Source: Oscillibacter ruminantium GH1 (GTDB lineage: Bacteria > Bacillota > Clostridia > Oscillospirales > Oscillospiraceae). From it: a DNA stretch of 63,670 nucleotides. The notes below the pieces were generated by a model, which saw only the letters and a program-made list of their open reading frames with translations, was not told where the DNA came from and searched no databases. Of this stretch, positions 1 through 9,763 are shown piece by piece; the first letter of the stretch is position 1, and each line of letters begins with the position of its first letter. The DNA lies in NCBI RefSeq assembly GCF_000307265.1, contig NZ_DF158901.1:129736-193405 (forward strand), given 5' to 3'. Position numbers and translations under genes: made by a program.

Positions 1-6
1 ATAAGT

Positions 7-40
7 AAAACCACTCACCCCATAGGGGGCGAGTGGTTTT
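7..40. terminator. Stem-loop, probable terminator
   Basis: A 15-bp inverted repeat (7-21 pairs with 26-40, one G-U pair) has A4 on one side and T4 on the other, so it could stop transcription in either direction. It most likely ends a gene left of the window or the leftward LysR gene. I see no gene between it and position 190. Confidence 0.6.
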
Positions 41-190
41 CTTGATCCTATCATATATTCATCTGGCTCTGTCTATAACAAGTATCCATATCCCTCACAA
101 GACGTCTGTATTCAGCGTATGATCTTGCTATACCACCGATTTGGCCCATCAAATTCTAGGGTGAATCGAGTTAATGATGCCTGAATCAAA

Positions 191-1078
191 TCAAGGCTGC
201 CGCAGCAGTTTTTCCAGCTCCTTCGCGGCGATGCTGAGCGGGCGGAGCGTGTCCTTTACCAGACAGATATTTCGTTCCGGAATGGATTCTTTCAGATGGA
301 TCTGAAAAACCTCCTTGCGCTCAAGAGCCTCCGCAGCAAGAGTTTCCGGCAAAAACCCAAGACCCAAGCCGCTTTTCACCAAAGGCAGCACTTGATCTGT
401 GGTAGCGGTTTCCATATCCAGATGCAGCGCGAGGCCATGCTCCCAAAAGAAGCGGTCATAGAACTCAAACGTCTTGGTGTCCGCCCCAAGGCAGATGAGC
501 GGATAACTCTGCAGGTCCTTGAGGCACAGCGTCTCACCCTTTAAAAAGGAAAACTCCGGCCCCCCTATCAAGATCTCTTGAAAGGGCTTTAACGGAACCT
601 CCCGGAGAGGTTTTCTTACGCCGGTGGGCGTGGTAACCACAGCCAACTCCAAAAGGCCGTATTTGAGGGCCAGAATGGCCTGCGGCGTTGCATAGTTGGC
701 GATGCGGATGCGAAAGCCGGGATAGTTCTTATGTAACTGGCGGAGCTTTGGCAGAAGGATGCCGTGAAGCGCCGTCTCATTGGCAGCGATAGAGACGGTC
801 CCGCTCTGCAGGCTCTTGTTGTTTGCCAATTCCGTCTCACCCGCCTGCAGCTGTTCATAGGCCACAGACACATGAGCAAACAGCTTTTCCCCCTCCGGCG
901 TCAGGGTGATGCCCCGATTGGAACGGACGAAGAGCCGGCAGCCCAGCTCTTGCTCCAGATTGTTCATGGCGCGCGTGACATTCGGCTGACTGCTCAGCAT
1001 AATTTCGGCAGCCCGGGAAAAGCTCCTGCTTTTGGCAACAAAATAGAAAGTTCGGTAATAATCATAGTTAACTGACAT
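191..1078 (-). CDS. LysR-type transcriptional regulator
   Basis: A 295-residue LysR-family regulator. The N-terminal winged helix-turn-helix (about residues 3-62, with AKSRSFSRAAE and the SSQPNVTRAMNNLE recognition helix region) is followed by a periplasmic-binding-like effector domain (about 90-290). The ATG at 1078 is preferred over an upstream GTG because GAGGTG lies 6 nt before it and the GTG falls inside that site. It diverges from the ATP synthase operon, and an inverted repeat sits over its own promoter, so negative autoregulation is likely. The effector is unknown. Whether it controls the ATP synthase genes is an inference from position only. Confidence 0.9.
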   Translation of the reverse strand: MSVNYDYYRTFYFVAKSRSFSRAAEIMLSSQPNVTRAMNNLEQELGCRLFVRSNRGITLTPEGEKLFAHVSVAYEQLQAGETELANNKSLQSGTVSIAANETALHGILLPKLRQLHKNYPGFRIRIANYATPQAILALKYGLLELAVVTTPTGVRKPLREVPLKPFQEILIGGPEFSFLKGETLCLKDLQSYPLICLGADTKTFEFYDRFFWEHGLALHLDMETATTDQVLPLVKSGLGLGFLPETLAAEALERKEVFQIHLKESIPERNICLVKDTLRPLSIAAKELEKLLRQP

Positions 1079-1104
1079 AAAATACACCTCACAATCGTAT
1101 GAAT

Positions 1105-1129
1105 TGCCATACTATTTTGATATGGCAAA
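1105..1129. promoter_or_regulatory. Candidate LysR operator
   Basis: The perfect inverted repeat TTGCCATA-N9-TATGGCAA covers the -10 element and part of the spacer of the leftward lysR promoter. LysR proteins usually bind dyads of this type (T-N11-A core) near their own gene. The position predicts repression of lysR and leaves the rightward atp promoter free, 17 bp away. Confidence 0.6.
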
Positions 1130-1138
1130 TATTTCAAA
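1110..1138 (-). promoter_or_regulatory. Predicted promoter of the LysR gene
   Basis: Reading leftward, TTGAAA (1138-1133), a 17-bp spacer and TAGTAT (1115-1110) form a reasonable sigma-A promoter about 30 bp before the start codon. It overlaps the operator-like inverted repeat. Confidence 0.55.
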
Positions 1139-1145
1139 TATACAT

Positions 1146-1174
1146 TTTACAAGTTGCGCTTGAGTCATTATAAT
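1146..1174 (+). promoter_or_regulatory. Predicted promoter of the ATP synthase operon
   Basis: TTTACA (1146-1151), a 17-bp spacer and a perfect TATAAT (1169-1174) point toward atpB. Transcription would start near 1181. Confidence 0.7.
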
Positions 1175-1180
1175 GTGCTC

Positions 1181-1413
1181 TTGCAACAAAAGCAAGGGAG
1201 CCCCGAGACGCAGCAAAAGGACGGTGGGTTCGCTTGAGGGGGAAGTCCGCCGAATATGTGCGTGATATGGCGGATAAGTTCCGGAGTCCAGCAGACACGT
1301 TGCATGGCGCTGTCCTCCGCTTGCCGGATACCGTCCGACAGGCGGCAAAATTTTATTCCATCTGCTGCAAAAGAGGTGCAACTTTGTCAAATTTATAGGA
1401 GGTGATGTTTATT
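1181..1413 (+). other. Long untranslated leader of atpB, no gene seen
   Basis: About 230 nt separate the predicted start site from atpB. A weak stem (TTGCCG near 1330 with CGGCAA near 1347, followed by AATTTTATT) could be an attenuator or just chance. A 92-codon reading frame on the opposite strand lacks family features and a ribosome site, so I leave it out. Confidence 0.35.
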
Positions 1414-2109
1414 TTGTCTGGGATTCAAAATATGCTGACGGCGAAGCTTCAGAACGGAATCGCCTTTACCATTCCAGTGTTCGGTGGGATTCCGGTGGCG
1501 GATTCGGTTCTGACGAGCTGGATTTTAATGGCGCTCATCATGATCTGTGTGCTTTTGACCGTGCGAAGGCTGAAACCGGACCGGCCGGGGCGGGTTCAGT
1601 CGCTGCTGGAGATGGCGGTGAGCTTTTTAAACCGCTTTGCCGAGGAGAACATCGGTCGTCACTGGCGCTCCTTTGCCCCTTGGCTGGGTACGGTGGCTGT
1701 GTATATTGCCTGTGCCAACCTGAGCGGCATTCTGGGGCTTACGCCGCCCACCAAGGATGTGAGCGTGACTGCGGGCCTGGCCATTACCAGCGTCTTTTTG
1801 ATTTATGGAGGCTCGTTCCGCTTTCTGGGTCTGCGCGGAGGGTTTCATAAATTCGCGGAGCCATTGCCTTTGTTATTGCCCATCAATGTGATGGAGATTG
1901 CAATCCGCCCGCTGTCGCTGTGTATGCGGCTCTTTGGCAATGTGCTGGGGTCTTTTGTGATCATGGAGCTGATCAAGGCGCTTGTTCCCGTCGCGGTGCC
2001 TGTGGCGTTCAGCCTTTATTTCGATATTTTTGATGGGTTCATTCAAACCATTGTGTTTGTTTTCCTCACCGCCCTCTTTACCGGAGAGGCGCTGGAGCAG
2101 GAAGCGTAA
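1414..2109 (+). CDS. atpB: ATP synthase Fo subunit a
   Basis: The integral membrane a subunit forms the ion half-channels against the c-ring. Several hydrophobic segments are present, and the C-terminal part holds SLCMRLFGNVLG with the essential arginine of the RLFGN motif. Three starts compete. The GTG at 1402 and ATG at 1405 lie in or against AGGAGGTGA, while the TTG at 1414 sits 8 nt after it, so TTG is preferred (231 residues). It is first of eight genes in the order a-c-b-delta-alpha-gamma-beta-epsilon. No atpI is seen before it. Confidence 0.95.
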   Translation: MSGIQNMLTAKLQNGIAFTIPVFGGIPVADSVLTSWILMALIMICVLLTVRRLKPDRPGRVQSLLEMAVSFLNRFAEENIGRHWRSFAPWLGTVAVYIACANLSGILGLTPPTKDVSVTAGLAITSVFLIYGGSFRFLGLRGGFHKFAEPLPLLLPINVMEIAIRPLSLCMRLFGNVLGSFVIMELIKALVPVAVPVAFSLYFDIFDGFIQTIVFVFLTALFTGEALEQEA

Positions 2110-2151
2110 ATCTATTTATTTCAGCGGAATTATTTGAAGGAGGAACTTATT

Positions 2152-2367
2152 ATGTTCGTCGCAATTGGAGCAGCAATCGCCGTATTAACAGGAATTGGAG
2201 CCGGTATTGGCATTGGAATCGCCACCGGCAAGGCCACCGAGGCCATCGCCCGTCAGCCGGAGGCCGCCAGTCAGATCAGAAGCAACCTTCTGCTTGGCTG
2301 CGCGCTTGCCGAGGCCACCGCAATCTACGGCTTTGTCATCGGTCTGGCAATCATCATTTTGAAGTAA
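2152..2367 (+). CDS. atpE: ATP synthase Fo subunit c
   Basis: A 71-residue hairpin proteolipid that forms the rotating ring. The N-terminal helix has a glycine-rich GIGAGIGIG pattern, the polar loop has ARQPEA, and helix 2 has the ion-binding glutamate (E54) in LAEATAIY. Known sodium-type rings use a Gln in helix 1 and a Ser after the Glu. Here these positions are Ile21 and Ala55, so proton coupling is more likely; this is inference. The ATG at 2152 follows AAGGAGG, and an in-frame TTG upstream overlaps that site. Confidence 0.95.
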   Translation: MFVAIGAAIAVLTGIGAGIGIGIATGKATEAIARQPEAASQIRSNLLLGCALAEATAIYGFVIGLAIIILK

Positions 2368-2381
2368 AGGGGACGATCCCT

Positions 2382-2873
2382 GTGTTGGACTTTAACCCCT
2401 ATACGATTGTATTTACGATTCTGAATCTACTGGTGCTCTGGCTGTTTCTCCGGCACTTTCTGTTTGGAAAGGTCACGGCCATTCTGGACCAGCGGGCACA
2501 GACGGTCCAGAATGAACTGGACGGCGCTGCGCGGGAAAAGGAGCAAGCCGAGCAGCTGCACCGGCAGTATGAAGAAAAGCTCGGACAGGCTCGGCAGGAG
2601 AGCGCGGAGCTTTTGGCCCGGACAAAGGTGCAGGCGCAGCAGAAGTATCAGTCCACTTTGGATGCGGCGCAGGCCGATGCCCGGCAGCTGGTGGATACAA
2701 CGCGGAAACAGCTGGAGGCAGAGCGGGAAAGTATGCTCCGGGGCGCTCGGAAAGAGGTGGCCCAGCTGGCTTTGATTGCGGCTGCCAAGGTGGCGCAAAA
2801 GGAACTGGACAGCCAGAGCGATCTGGCTATGGTGGACGCGTTCCTCTCCGAAACGGGTGACGGGAATGAGTGA
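2382..2873 (+). CDS. atpF: ATP synthase Fo subunit b
   Basis: A 163-residue peripheral stalk subunit with one N-terminal membrane helix (about residues 8-28) and a long charged coiled coil rich in Glu, Gln, Arg and Ala. The GTG at 2382 lies 9 nt after AAAGGGG; a TTG three bases later is an alternative. The end overlaps the start of atpH by 8 bases, which suggests translational coupling. Confidence 0.93.
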   Translation: MLDFNPYTIVFTILNLLVLWLFLRHFLFGKVTAILDQRAQTVQNELDGAAREKEQAEQLHRQYEEKLGQARQESAELLARTKVQAQQKYQSTLDAAQADARQLVDTTRKQLEAERESMLRGARKEVAQLALIAAAKVAQKELDSQSDLAMVDAFLSETGDGNE

Positions 2874-3390
2874 GCTTGCCCGCCGCTATGCTGCGGCCTG
2901 CTATGATCTCGTTCCGGACGCAGAGCGCTTTGCGGATGCCGCCCAGTTCATCGGCGGCTGCACTCCACTGCGGGAGACGCTGGAGGACCCTACCATCGAC
3001 TGGCGGGCAAAAGAGCGGGTGCTTATCCGCCTGCCCCTGTTTTCAGATGATCCCCGGCTGTTGGACTTTTACCGGCTCTTGGCAAAAAAGGGCCGTATGA
3101 AACTCCTGCCGGAGATTGCGGAAGCCTTTCAAACGCTGGATTTGGAAAGGCATAATACCGCAGTGTGCGAGATGCGGTGCGTCCGGATTCCAGATGAGGC
3201 GCGGCAGGAAAAAATTCGAGCGGCCTTGTGCAAACTGCACCACCGGGATCGAATCTTTTTGAAAATTACGACAGACCCAGACCTTTTGGGCGGCTTTCTC
3301 CTGAAGATCGACGGAGTCACCTATGACCATAGCGTCCGCGGCCAGCTCCGCAGTCTGGCTCGGCAGCTGCAAGAGAGGCGAATGATATGA
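2866..3390 (+). CDS. atpH: ATP synthase F1 subunit delta
   Basis: A 174-residue stator protein that joins the b stalk to the top of F1. The start [11 protein letters not shown] matches the family N-terminus (ARPYAKALF-like), and the C-terminal segment [14 protein letters not shown] is the conserved delta/OSCP signature. The ATG at 2866 lies inside the end of atpF. The stop codon overlaps the first bases of atpA. Confidence 0.93.
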   Translation: MSELARRYAAACYDLVPDAERFADAAQFIGGCTPLRETLEDPTIDWRAKERVLIRLPLFSDDPRLLDFYRLLAKKGRMKLLPEIAEAFQTLDLERHNTAVCEMRCVRIPDEARQEKIRAALCKLHHRDRIFLKITTDPDLLGGFLLKIDGVTYDHSVRGQLRSLARQLQERRMI

Positions 3391-4916
3391 AAATGGAATC
3401 GGATGAGATTATCTCCGTTCTGCGCGAGGAAATCTCAGGTTTTGACAACAGAACCCAGCGCAGTGAAACCGGCACTATTCTGGATGTGGGCGACGGCATT
3501 GCCACGGTCTACGGCCTGAATAACGCCGTTTACGGTGAGCTGGTGGAATTTGAAACCGGCGTGTGCGGCATGGTGATGAATTTGGAACGGGACAGCGTGG
3601 GCTGTGTGCTTTTGGGCTGGGAAGACGGCTTGGGCGAAGGCTCCACGGTCCGGCGGACCGGACGCGCCACCGACGTGCCCGTGGGCGACGCGATGCTGGG
3701 CCGCGTGGTGAACGCGCTGGGCGCTCCCATCGACGGGCGCGGGCCAATCGAAACCACCGAAACCCGACCCATTGAGCACGAGGCCAGCGGCGTTGTGACT
3801 CGTGAGCCGGTAAAGGTGCCCCTTCAGACCGGCATTCTGGCCATAGACGCCATGGTACCCATTGGTCGGGGCCAGCGGGAACTGATTATCGGAGACCGGC
3901 AAACCGGAAAGACCGCTATCGCGGTGGACGCAATCATCAACCAGAAGGGACAGAATGTGGTGTGCATCTACGTGGCCATTGGACAAAAGGCGTCCAGCGT
4001 GGCCCGTGTGCGCAATACCTTGGAAAAATTCGGAGCCATGGATTACTCGGTGATTATTGCCGCCACGGCCAGCGACCCGGCGCCGCTGCAGTATATCGCC
4101 CCCTATGCCGGTGCGGCTGTGGGTGAGTACTTCATGGGGCAGGGGAAGGATGTTTTAATCGTTTATGACGATCTGTCCAAGCATGCGGTGGCCTATCGTA
4201 CGCTGTCCCTGCTTTTAAAGCGTTCCCCCGGTCGCGAGGCGTATCCCGGCGACGTGTTTTACCTGCACTCCCGGCTTTTGGAGCGGGCCTGCCGCCTGAC
4301 GAAAAAATATGGCGGCGGCTCCATGACCGCACTCCCCATCGTTGAGACGCAGGCGGGCGATGTGTCCGCCTATATTCCCACCAATGTAATCTCCATTACC
4401 GATGGCCAGATTTATCTGGAAACCAGCTTGTTTTTCTCCGGACAGCGGCCCGCCGTGAACGTGGGACTTTCGGTATCCCGCGTGGGCGGAGACGCGCAGA
4501 CAAAGGCCGTGAAAAAGACGGCCGGAACCCTGCGGATTGATCTGGCCCGATTCCGGGAGCTGGAGGTATTCAATCAGTTTGCCTCCGATCTAGACCCGGC
4601 CACCCAGCGGCTGCTGGACCATGGCAAGCGCATGATGGAACTGCTGCGCCAGCCGCTCTACCACCCCCTGCCGGTATCCCGGCAGGCCGTCATCCTCTTT
4701 GTTGCCACAGGAGGGCTGGTGGACGACGTTCCTCTGGAGCAGGTAAGGGAATTTGTTCAGGGCTTTGCCGACGAGATGGACGCTGTCCATTCCGATGTGA
4801 TGACGGATATCCAGACAACCGGAACCATTTCGGATGCTGCGGCACAGACGATCCGCACGGAACTGGAATCCTACAAGCACCGCGTCCTATCACCCGCGCA
4901 AGAGAAAGGGCGGTGA
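3387..4916 (+). CDS. atpA: ATP synthase F1 subunit alpha
   Basis: The non-catalytic nucleotide-binding subunit of F1, 509 residues, normal length. The N-terminal beta barrel ([16 protein letters not shown]) is followed by the Walker A motif GDRQTGKT and the conserved [14 protein letters not shown] segment near the nucleotide site. The ATG at 3387 follows GAGAGG by 8 nt and overlaps the atpH stop. It has the expected place between delta and gamma. Confidence 0.97.
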   Translation: MKMESDEIISVLREEISGFDNRTQRSETGTILDVGDGIATVYGLNNAVYGELVEFETGVCGMVMNLERDSVGCVLLGWEDGLGEGSTVRRTGRATDVPVGDAMLGRVVNALGAPIDGRGPIETTETRPIEHEASGVVTREPVKVPLQTGILAIDAMVPIGRGQRELIIGDRQTGKTAIAVDAIINQKGQNVVCIYVAIGQKASSVARVRNTLEKFGAMDYSVIIAATASDPAPLQYIAPYAGAAVGEYFMGQGKDVLIVYDDLSKHAVAYRTLSLLLKRSPGREAYPGDVFYLHSRLLERACRLTKKYGGGSMTALPIVETQAGDVSAYIPTNVISITDGQIYLETSLFFSGQRPAVNVGLSVSRVGGDAQTKAVKKTAGTLRIDLARFRELEVFNQFASDLDPATQRLLDHGKRMMELLRQPLYHPLPVSRQAVILFVATGGLVDDVPLEQVREFVQGFADEMDAVHSDVMTDIQTTGTISDAAAQTIRTELESYKHRVLSPAQEKGR

Positions 4917-4922
4917 TCTCCC

Positions 4923-5801
4923 GTGGCGAACATGCAGGAAATCCGCACCCATATTCGGAGTGTGCAGGAAACCCGGAAGATCACGAACGCCATGTACCTG
5001 ATCTCTTCCAACAACCTGCGCAAGGCCCGGAAGCAGTTGAGCGATGTAAAGCCCTATTTTGAAAAAATCGAAACCACCATCACCGATATCCTTCACCGCT
5101 CTCCGGAGATGTCGAATCTTTATCTGGATACACGGTCCAAGGCGCATGAGGAAGAACGGAAGGTTGGGTATATGGTGATCACCGGCGACAAGGGGCTGGC
5201 CGGAGCCTATAACCATAATGTCCTGAAGCTGACGGAGAAGGCTACGGTGGAGCATCCCGGCTGCCGCCTGTTTCTGGTGGGACAGGTGGGCGTGGCCTGG
5301 TGCCGCGAGCGGAAAATTCCTTTTGAAATGGAGTTTGAATATACCGCTCAAAATCCCAACATGCACCGGGCCCGTGAAATCGGCCGTTTCTTGGTGGAGG
5401 AGTATCGCTGCGAGCGGCTGGACGAACTGCGGGTGATTTACACCGAAATGGTGACGCCGCTTCGGCTGGAGCCACGTGAGGTGAAATTGCTGCCGTTGGA
5501 CCGGGATGCGTTTCCATGGGACCGCCGGGATAAGAGCGCAGGGACCGTGAGCTACGTTCCATCCGAAACCGCGGTGCTCTCCGCTCTTGTGCCCCACTAT
5601 GTGAACGGCATGATGTTCAGCACGCTGGTGGAGTCTTTTTGCTCCGAGCAGCAGGCAAGGATGTCGGCCATGGACGCCTCCACCAAAAACGCCGGAGATT
5701 TGCTGCGGCAGCTGAGTTTGGAGTACAATCGTGCCCGTCAGGCCGCCATCACGCAGGAAATCACCGAGGTGGTGGGCGGCGCGCAGGCCGCCGGAAAATA
5801 A
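4923..5801 (+). CDS. atpG: ATP synthase F1 subunit gamma
   Basis: The 292-residue central shaft that turns inside the alpha-beta ring. The N-terminal helix (MQEIRTHIRSVQETRKITNA) and the C-terminal helix (NAGDLLRQLSLEYNRARQAA, then ITQEITEVVGGA) are the two conserved coiled-coil strands. Translation starts at GTG 4923, 6 nt after the atpA stop. Confidence 0.96.
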   Translation: MANMQEIRTHIRSVQETRKITNAMYLISSNNLRKARKQLSDVKPYFEKIETTITDILHRSPEMSNLYLDTRSKAHEEERKVGYMVITGDKGLAGAYNHNVLKLTEKATVEHPGCRLFLVGQVGVAWCRERKIPFEMEFEYTAQNPNMHRAREIGRFLVEEYRCERLDELRVIYTEMVTPLRLEPREVKLLPLDRDAFPWDRRDKSAGTVSYVPSETAVLSALVPHYVNGMMFSTLVESFCSEQQARMSAMDASTKNAGDLLRQLSLEYNRARQAAITQEITEVVGGAQAAGK

Positions 5802-5817
5802 CGGCAGGAGCCTGTGA

Positions 5818-7242
<1,425 letters not shown>

Positions 7243-7278
7243 CAATCCCTGTCATCGTGAAGGAAGGATAGCTTTTTC

Positions 7279-7683
7279 ATGGAAAAGACCTTTTATCTGG
7301 AGATCATCTCCGTAGATCGGCAGTTTTACATCGGTCCTGCTGAAGGACTGATTTTGCCGATTCAGGACGGTCAGTACGGCGTTTTGGCCGGCCATGAGCC
7401 CACAGTGACCGCCATAGAACCGGGTGAACTGAAATACAAGGTAAACGGGGAATGGCAGTCGGCGTCCGTCTCGGGAGGGTTTGCCGAAATCACGCCGGAG
7501 TATGCCGTTGTGCTGATCGCCTCTGTCGAGCATCCTGAGGAGATTGACATTAAACGGGCGGAGGCGGCACGGGAACGCGCCGAAGAGCGCCTGCGCCATA
7601 AGCAGAGCGTGGTGGAATACTATAATTCCAAGGCCGCGCTGGCACGGGCAATGGCGCGGCTGAAAACCCGTGGACCGAAATAA
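7279..7683 (+). CDS. atpC: ATP synthase F1 subunit epsilon
   Basis: A 134-residue epsilon subunit: an N-terminal beta sandwich (residues 1-85, with GQYGVLAGHEP typical of the family) and a C-terminal helical hairpin (about 90-134) that can brake the rotor. It is last in the operon, followed 180 bp later by a strong terminator. Confidence 0.94.
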   Translation: MEKTFYLEIISVDRQFYIGPAEGLILPIQDGQYGVLAGHEPTVTAIEPGELKYKVNGEWQSASVSGGFAEITPEYAVVLIASVEHPEEIDIKRAEAARERAEERLRHKQSVVEYYNSKAALARAMARLKTRGPK

Positions 7684-7862
7684 AGACAAAAAAACCATGC
7701 GGGATACCGTAAGGAAATTGCCGCTGCGCTTTGGGCCATGTTCTATGCACGGCAGGCCCACCGCTTCTTGAGAAGGATTCTATCAACGAAAACGGTAAGT
7801 TGAAGCGGATGCTGACTGAAAAATGAAGTGAAAATTACGGCTCTAAAGCGTTTATACTTGAC

Positions 7863-7905
7863 AAGTGCCGGCAACTGCTTTTTGAAGCAATTGCCGGCAC
7901 TTTTT
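7863..7905 (+). terminator. ATP synthase operon terminator
   Basis: A 12-bp stem (7863-7874 with 7891-7902), extended by an inner TGCTT/AAGCA pairing, is followed by T5. The rest of the gap 7684-8040 shows no convincing gene. Confidence 0.8.
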
Positions 7906-8040
7906 ATATTGAAATATATTTGCCTAATCGATCTTAGAAAATCAGAAAAAGGTGAGAAATTCTAAAAAGGAGGTCTATTGTGAATAACGTTGTTTACAGG
8001 GCGGGGCCCGAACCCGGTAAAATATTTTATGCGTTGGAAG

Positions 8041-8319
8041 CTATCTTCCTCCGCCCAATTGTTTTACTGCCTGATTGACGCCCGTGGCCGCAAGGCCGCT
8101 TGTAATGCCCACGGCGACTGCGGTCAGCGGGTCGGCGGCGGGGAACTGAGGCATATGCGTATACAGCGCCACAAGCCCCAGAATGCCCCCTGTTAGACCA
8201 CAGGCAACGGGAATATACTGATCGTTGCGAAAAGGCGTGGCCTTGATCACAAGGCCCACCAGATAACAAATGACGGTGATTGCCGCCACGGAGGCAAGCC
8301 CCAAGGTGTTCATATCCAT
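8041..8319 (-). CDS. Phage-holin-like small membrane protein
   Basis: A 92-residue protein with about three hydrophobic segments, ending in ITSGLAATGVNQAVKQLGGG. The pattern (VICYLVGLVIKAT ... IPVACGLTGGILG ... FPAADPLTAVAVG) resembles the holin family called Phage_holin_5_2 in Firmicutes. The ATG at 8319 is chosen because AAAGGAG precedes it by 5 nt. No other phage gene lies nearby, so lysis in a prophage is doubtful. A domesticated channel or a spore or envelope role is possible. Confidence 0.7.
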   Translation of the reverse strand: MDMNTLGLASVAAITVICYLVGLVIKATPFRNDQYIPVACGLTGGILGLVALYTHMPQFPAADPLTAVAVGITSGLAATGVNQAVKQLGGGR

Positions 8320-8605
8320 AATAGCTCCTTTCCAACGGGCCGAAAGCTGCAAGACTCTGCATAAAATCTGTGCGATTGCGCGACCCGATATCGGTTCGGC
8401 TGATTTGATGGGGGAGATACCGACCGCCGAAGCAATTGCCCCCTGCATACATATATGCGGTTATACGCGATTTGTGTTCGCGAATTAATCATCTGGGACG
8501 ATGCGCCCACCCCGAAACGCTGGCGGACAGTCGTTACAGCGGGGAGATTTTTTGCGAAGATTTAGGGAAAGGAGGGGAGGGGGCGAGCGGACGGTGGGAA
8601 AAAAC

Positions 8606-8634
8606 TTGTGCATCCTTAAAAAACGGTGTATGAT
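8606..8634 (+). promoter_or_regulatory. Predicted promoter
   Basis: TTGTGC, a 17-bp spacer and TATGAT face the membrane-protein gene at 8752. The surrounding gap 8320-8751 also has a CGCGA/TCGCG stem near 8468-8484 and no convincing gene. Confidence 0.5.
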
Positions 8635-8751
8635 ACAACGTACATATCCCAAAACGGTGAACGCCTTGGAAATAAACGGCATTTGGCCCAGGTACCGTCC
8701 GGCGGCGAAGCACGGCCCTGTGCGCCCTTTTCAATTCAGGAGGTTTCAATT

Positions 8752-9216
8752 ATGAGTTTCAACGATCTTCCCTTCTTTTTCGGTTCCGCCGCAGGTGGAT
8801 TCATTCTGATGGCTGCTGTTGGCATTCAGGCTGCCGTGGCCCTGTTTTCTTCCATTCCTCTGACCCGGCGGCATAAAGAGACTTGTCCCGGATTTAACGC
8901 CCGCGTGGCGTTTTTGCGGATTGCGCAGGTTTCCAGCCTAACGATTATTCTATGCGGCGTGATCACCGCGCTGGTGATTCATTTTGGCTCCACCGCTGTG
9001 ATTACGGGTTATGGGCTGGGCTTCGTTCTGGCGTTTGCGCTGGATCTGAAGCGGATGTCGCCCAGCAATGAGCAGAACCAGAAAAACTACGAAGAATCTT
9101 ACGCGGATTGCTATCCTCCCTCCGATGTGAACCCGGACGACAAAGTGAAGCATACCGCCTCGGCCTCCGCAGACGCAGAATCTCAAAGCGGAGAAGCCGG
9201 CAGAGTAGAAGAATAA
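8752..9216 (+). CDS. Hypothetical two- or three-helix membrane protein
   Basis: A 154-residue protein I do not recognise. It has hydrophobic segments near residues 8-35, 58-80 and 82-98, then a hydrophilic acidic tail of about 50 residues ending in Glu-rich sequence. The ATG at 8752 follows AGGAGG by about 8 nt. It stands alone with its own promoter and a terminator just after the stop codon, so it is probably a single-gene unit. Confidence 0.7.
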   Translation: MSFNDLPFFFGSAAGGFILMAAVGIQAAVALFSSIPLTRRHKETCPGFNARVAFLRIAQVSSLTIILCGVITALVIHFGSTAVITGYGLGFVLAFALDLKRMSPSNEQNQKNYEESYADCYPPSDVNPDDKVKHTASASADAESQSGEAGRVEE

Positions 9217-9219
9217 CGC

Positions 9220-9258
9220 AAAACGCGCCGCAGAACACATCGTTCTGCGGCGCGTTTT
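9220..9258. terminator. Bidirectional terminator
   Basis: A perfect 17-bp stem (9220-9236 with 9242-9258) with a 5-nt loop begins with A4 and ends with T4. It separates the rightward membrane-protein gene from the leftward iscU. Confidence 0.85.
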
Positions 9259-9304
9259 GATTTATAAGGCGGGACGGCAATGCCGGCTTCGCTTTTTTGT
9301 GGGT

Positions 9305-9742
9305 TTATTCCCCCGTGCAGTGTTCGCAGTCGTGGTCGCAGACGTTCAGTTCGTCGCCGTAGGCGATGCCGTTCTTATCATAATAGTCCTTGACGGCGGC
9401 CTTTACTGCCTGCTCCGCCAGAACGGAACAGTGGAGCTTGTGGGTCGGCAGACCGTCCAGCGCCTCCACGACGGCCCGATTGGAGAGCGTGAGCGCGTCC
9501 TTGACAGGCTTGCCCTTAATCATCTCGGTGGCCATGGAACTGGTGGCAATGGCGCTGCCGCAGCCAAAGGTGTTGAATTTTACATCGCTGATGGTCTGGC
9601 TGTCCTTGTCCACCTTAATATACATCCGCATAATATCGCCACACTTGGCGTTGCCCACCTCGCCCACGCCGTCGGCATCGTCCATCTTGCCAACATTCCG
9701 GGGATTCTGGAAGTGGTCCATCACTTTCTCACTGTACAGCAT
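9305..9742 (-). CDS. iscU: Iron-sulfur cluster scaffold IscU/NifU
   Basis: A 145-residue scaffold on which Fe-S clusters are built. The three cluster cysteines are visible in NAKCGDIM, FGCGSAIATSS and LHCSVLAEQA. The C-terminus carries extra Cys/His residues (CDHDCEHC), as in other Clostridia. The ATG at 9742 lies 9 nt after AAGGGAG; an in-frame TTG 6 bases upstream is less likely. It is co-transcribed behind iscS. Confidence 0.95.
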   Translation of the reverse strand: MLYSEKVMDHFQNPRNVGKMDDADGVGEVGNAKCGDIMRMYIKVDKDSQTISDVKFNTFGCGSAIATSSMATEMIKGKPVKDALTLSNRAVVEALDGLPTHKLHCSVLAEQAVKAAVKDYYDKNGIAYGDELNVCDHDCEHCTGE

Positions 9743-9763
9743 CTTCAAACGCTCCCTTCAAAT

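Noticed and set aside
1173..1265. A 30-codon frame MCSCNKSKGAPRR... in the atp leader
   Set aside because: It begins before the predicted transcription start and lacks a ribosome site.
1112..1390. A 92-codon leftward frame between lysR and atpB
   Set aside because: No ribosome site or similarity; it lies across the promoter and leader.
2152..2367. Sodium-type ATP synthase c ring
   Set aside because: The Gln and Ser of the known sodium site are Ile21 and Ala55, so proton coupling is more likely.
7684..7797. In-frame open stretch after the atpC stop
   Set aside because: Readable sequence in the same frame is probably chance; atpC already has normal length.
8041..8319. Prophage suggested by a holin-like gene
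   Set aside because: No other phage gene nearby; this family also occurs outside phages.
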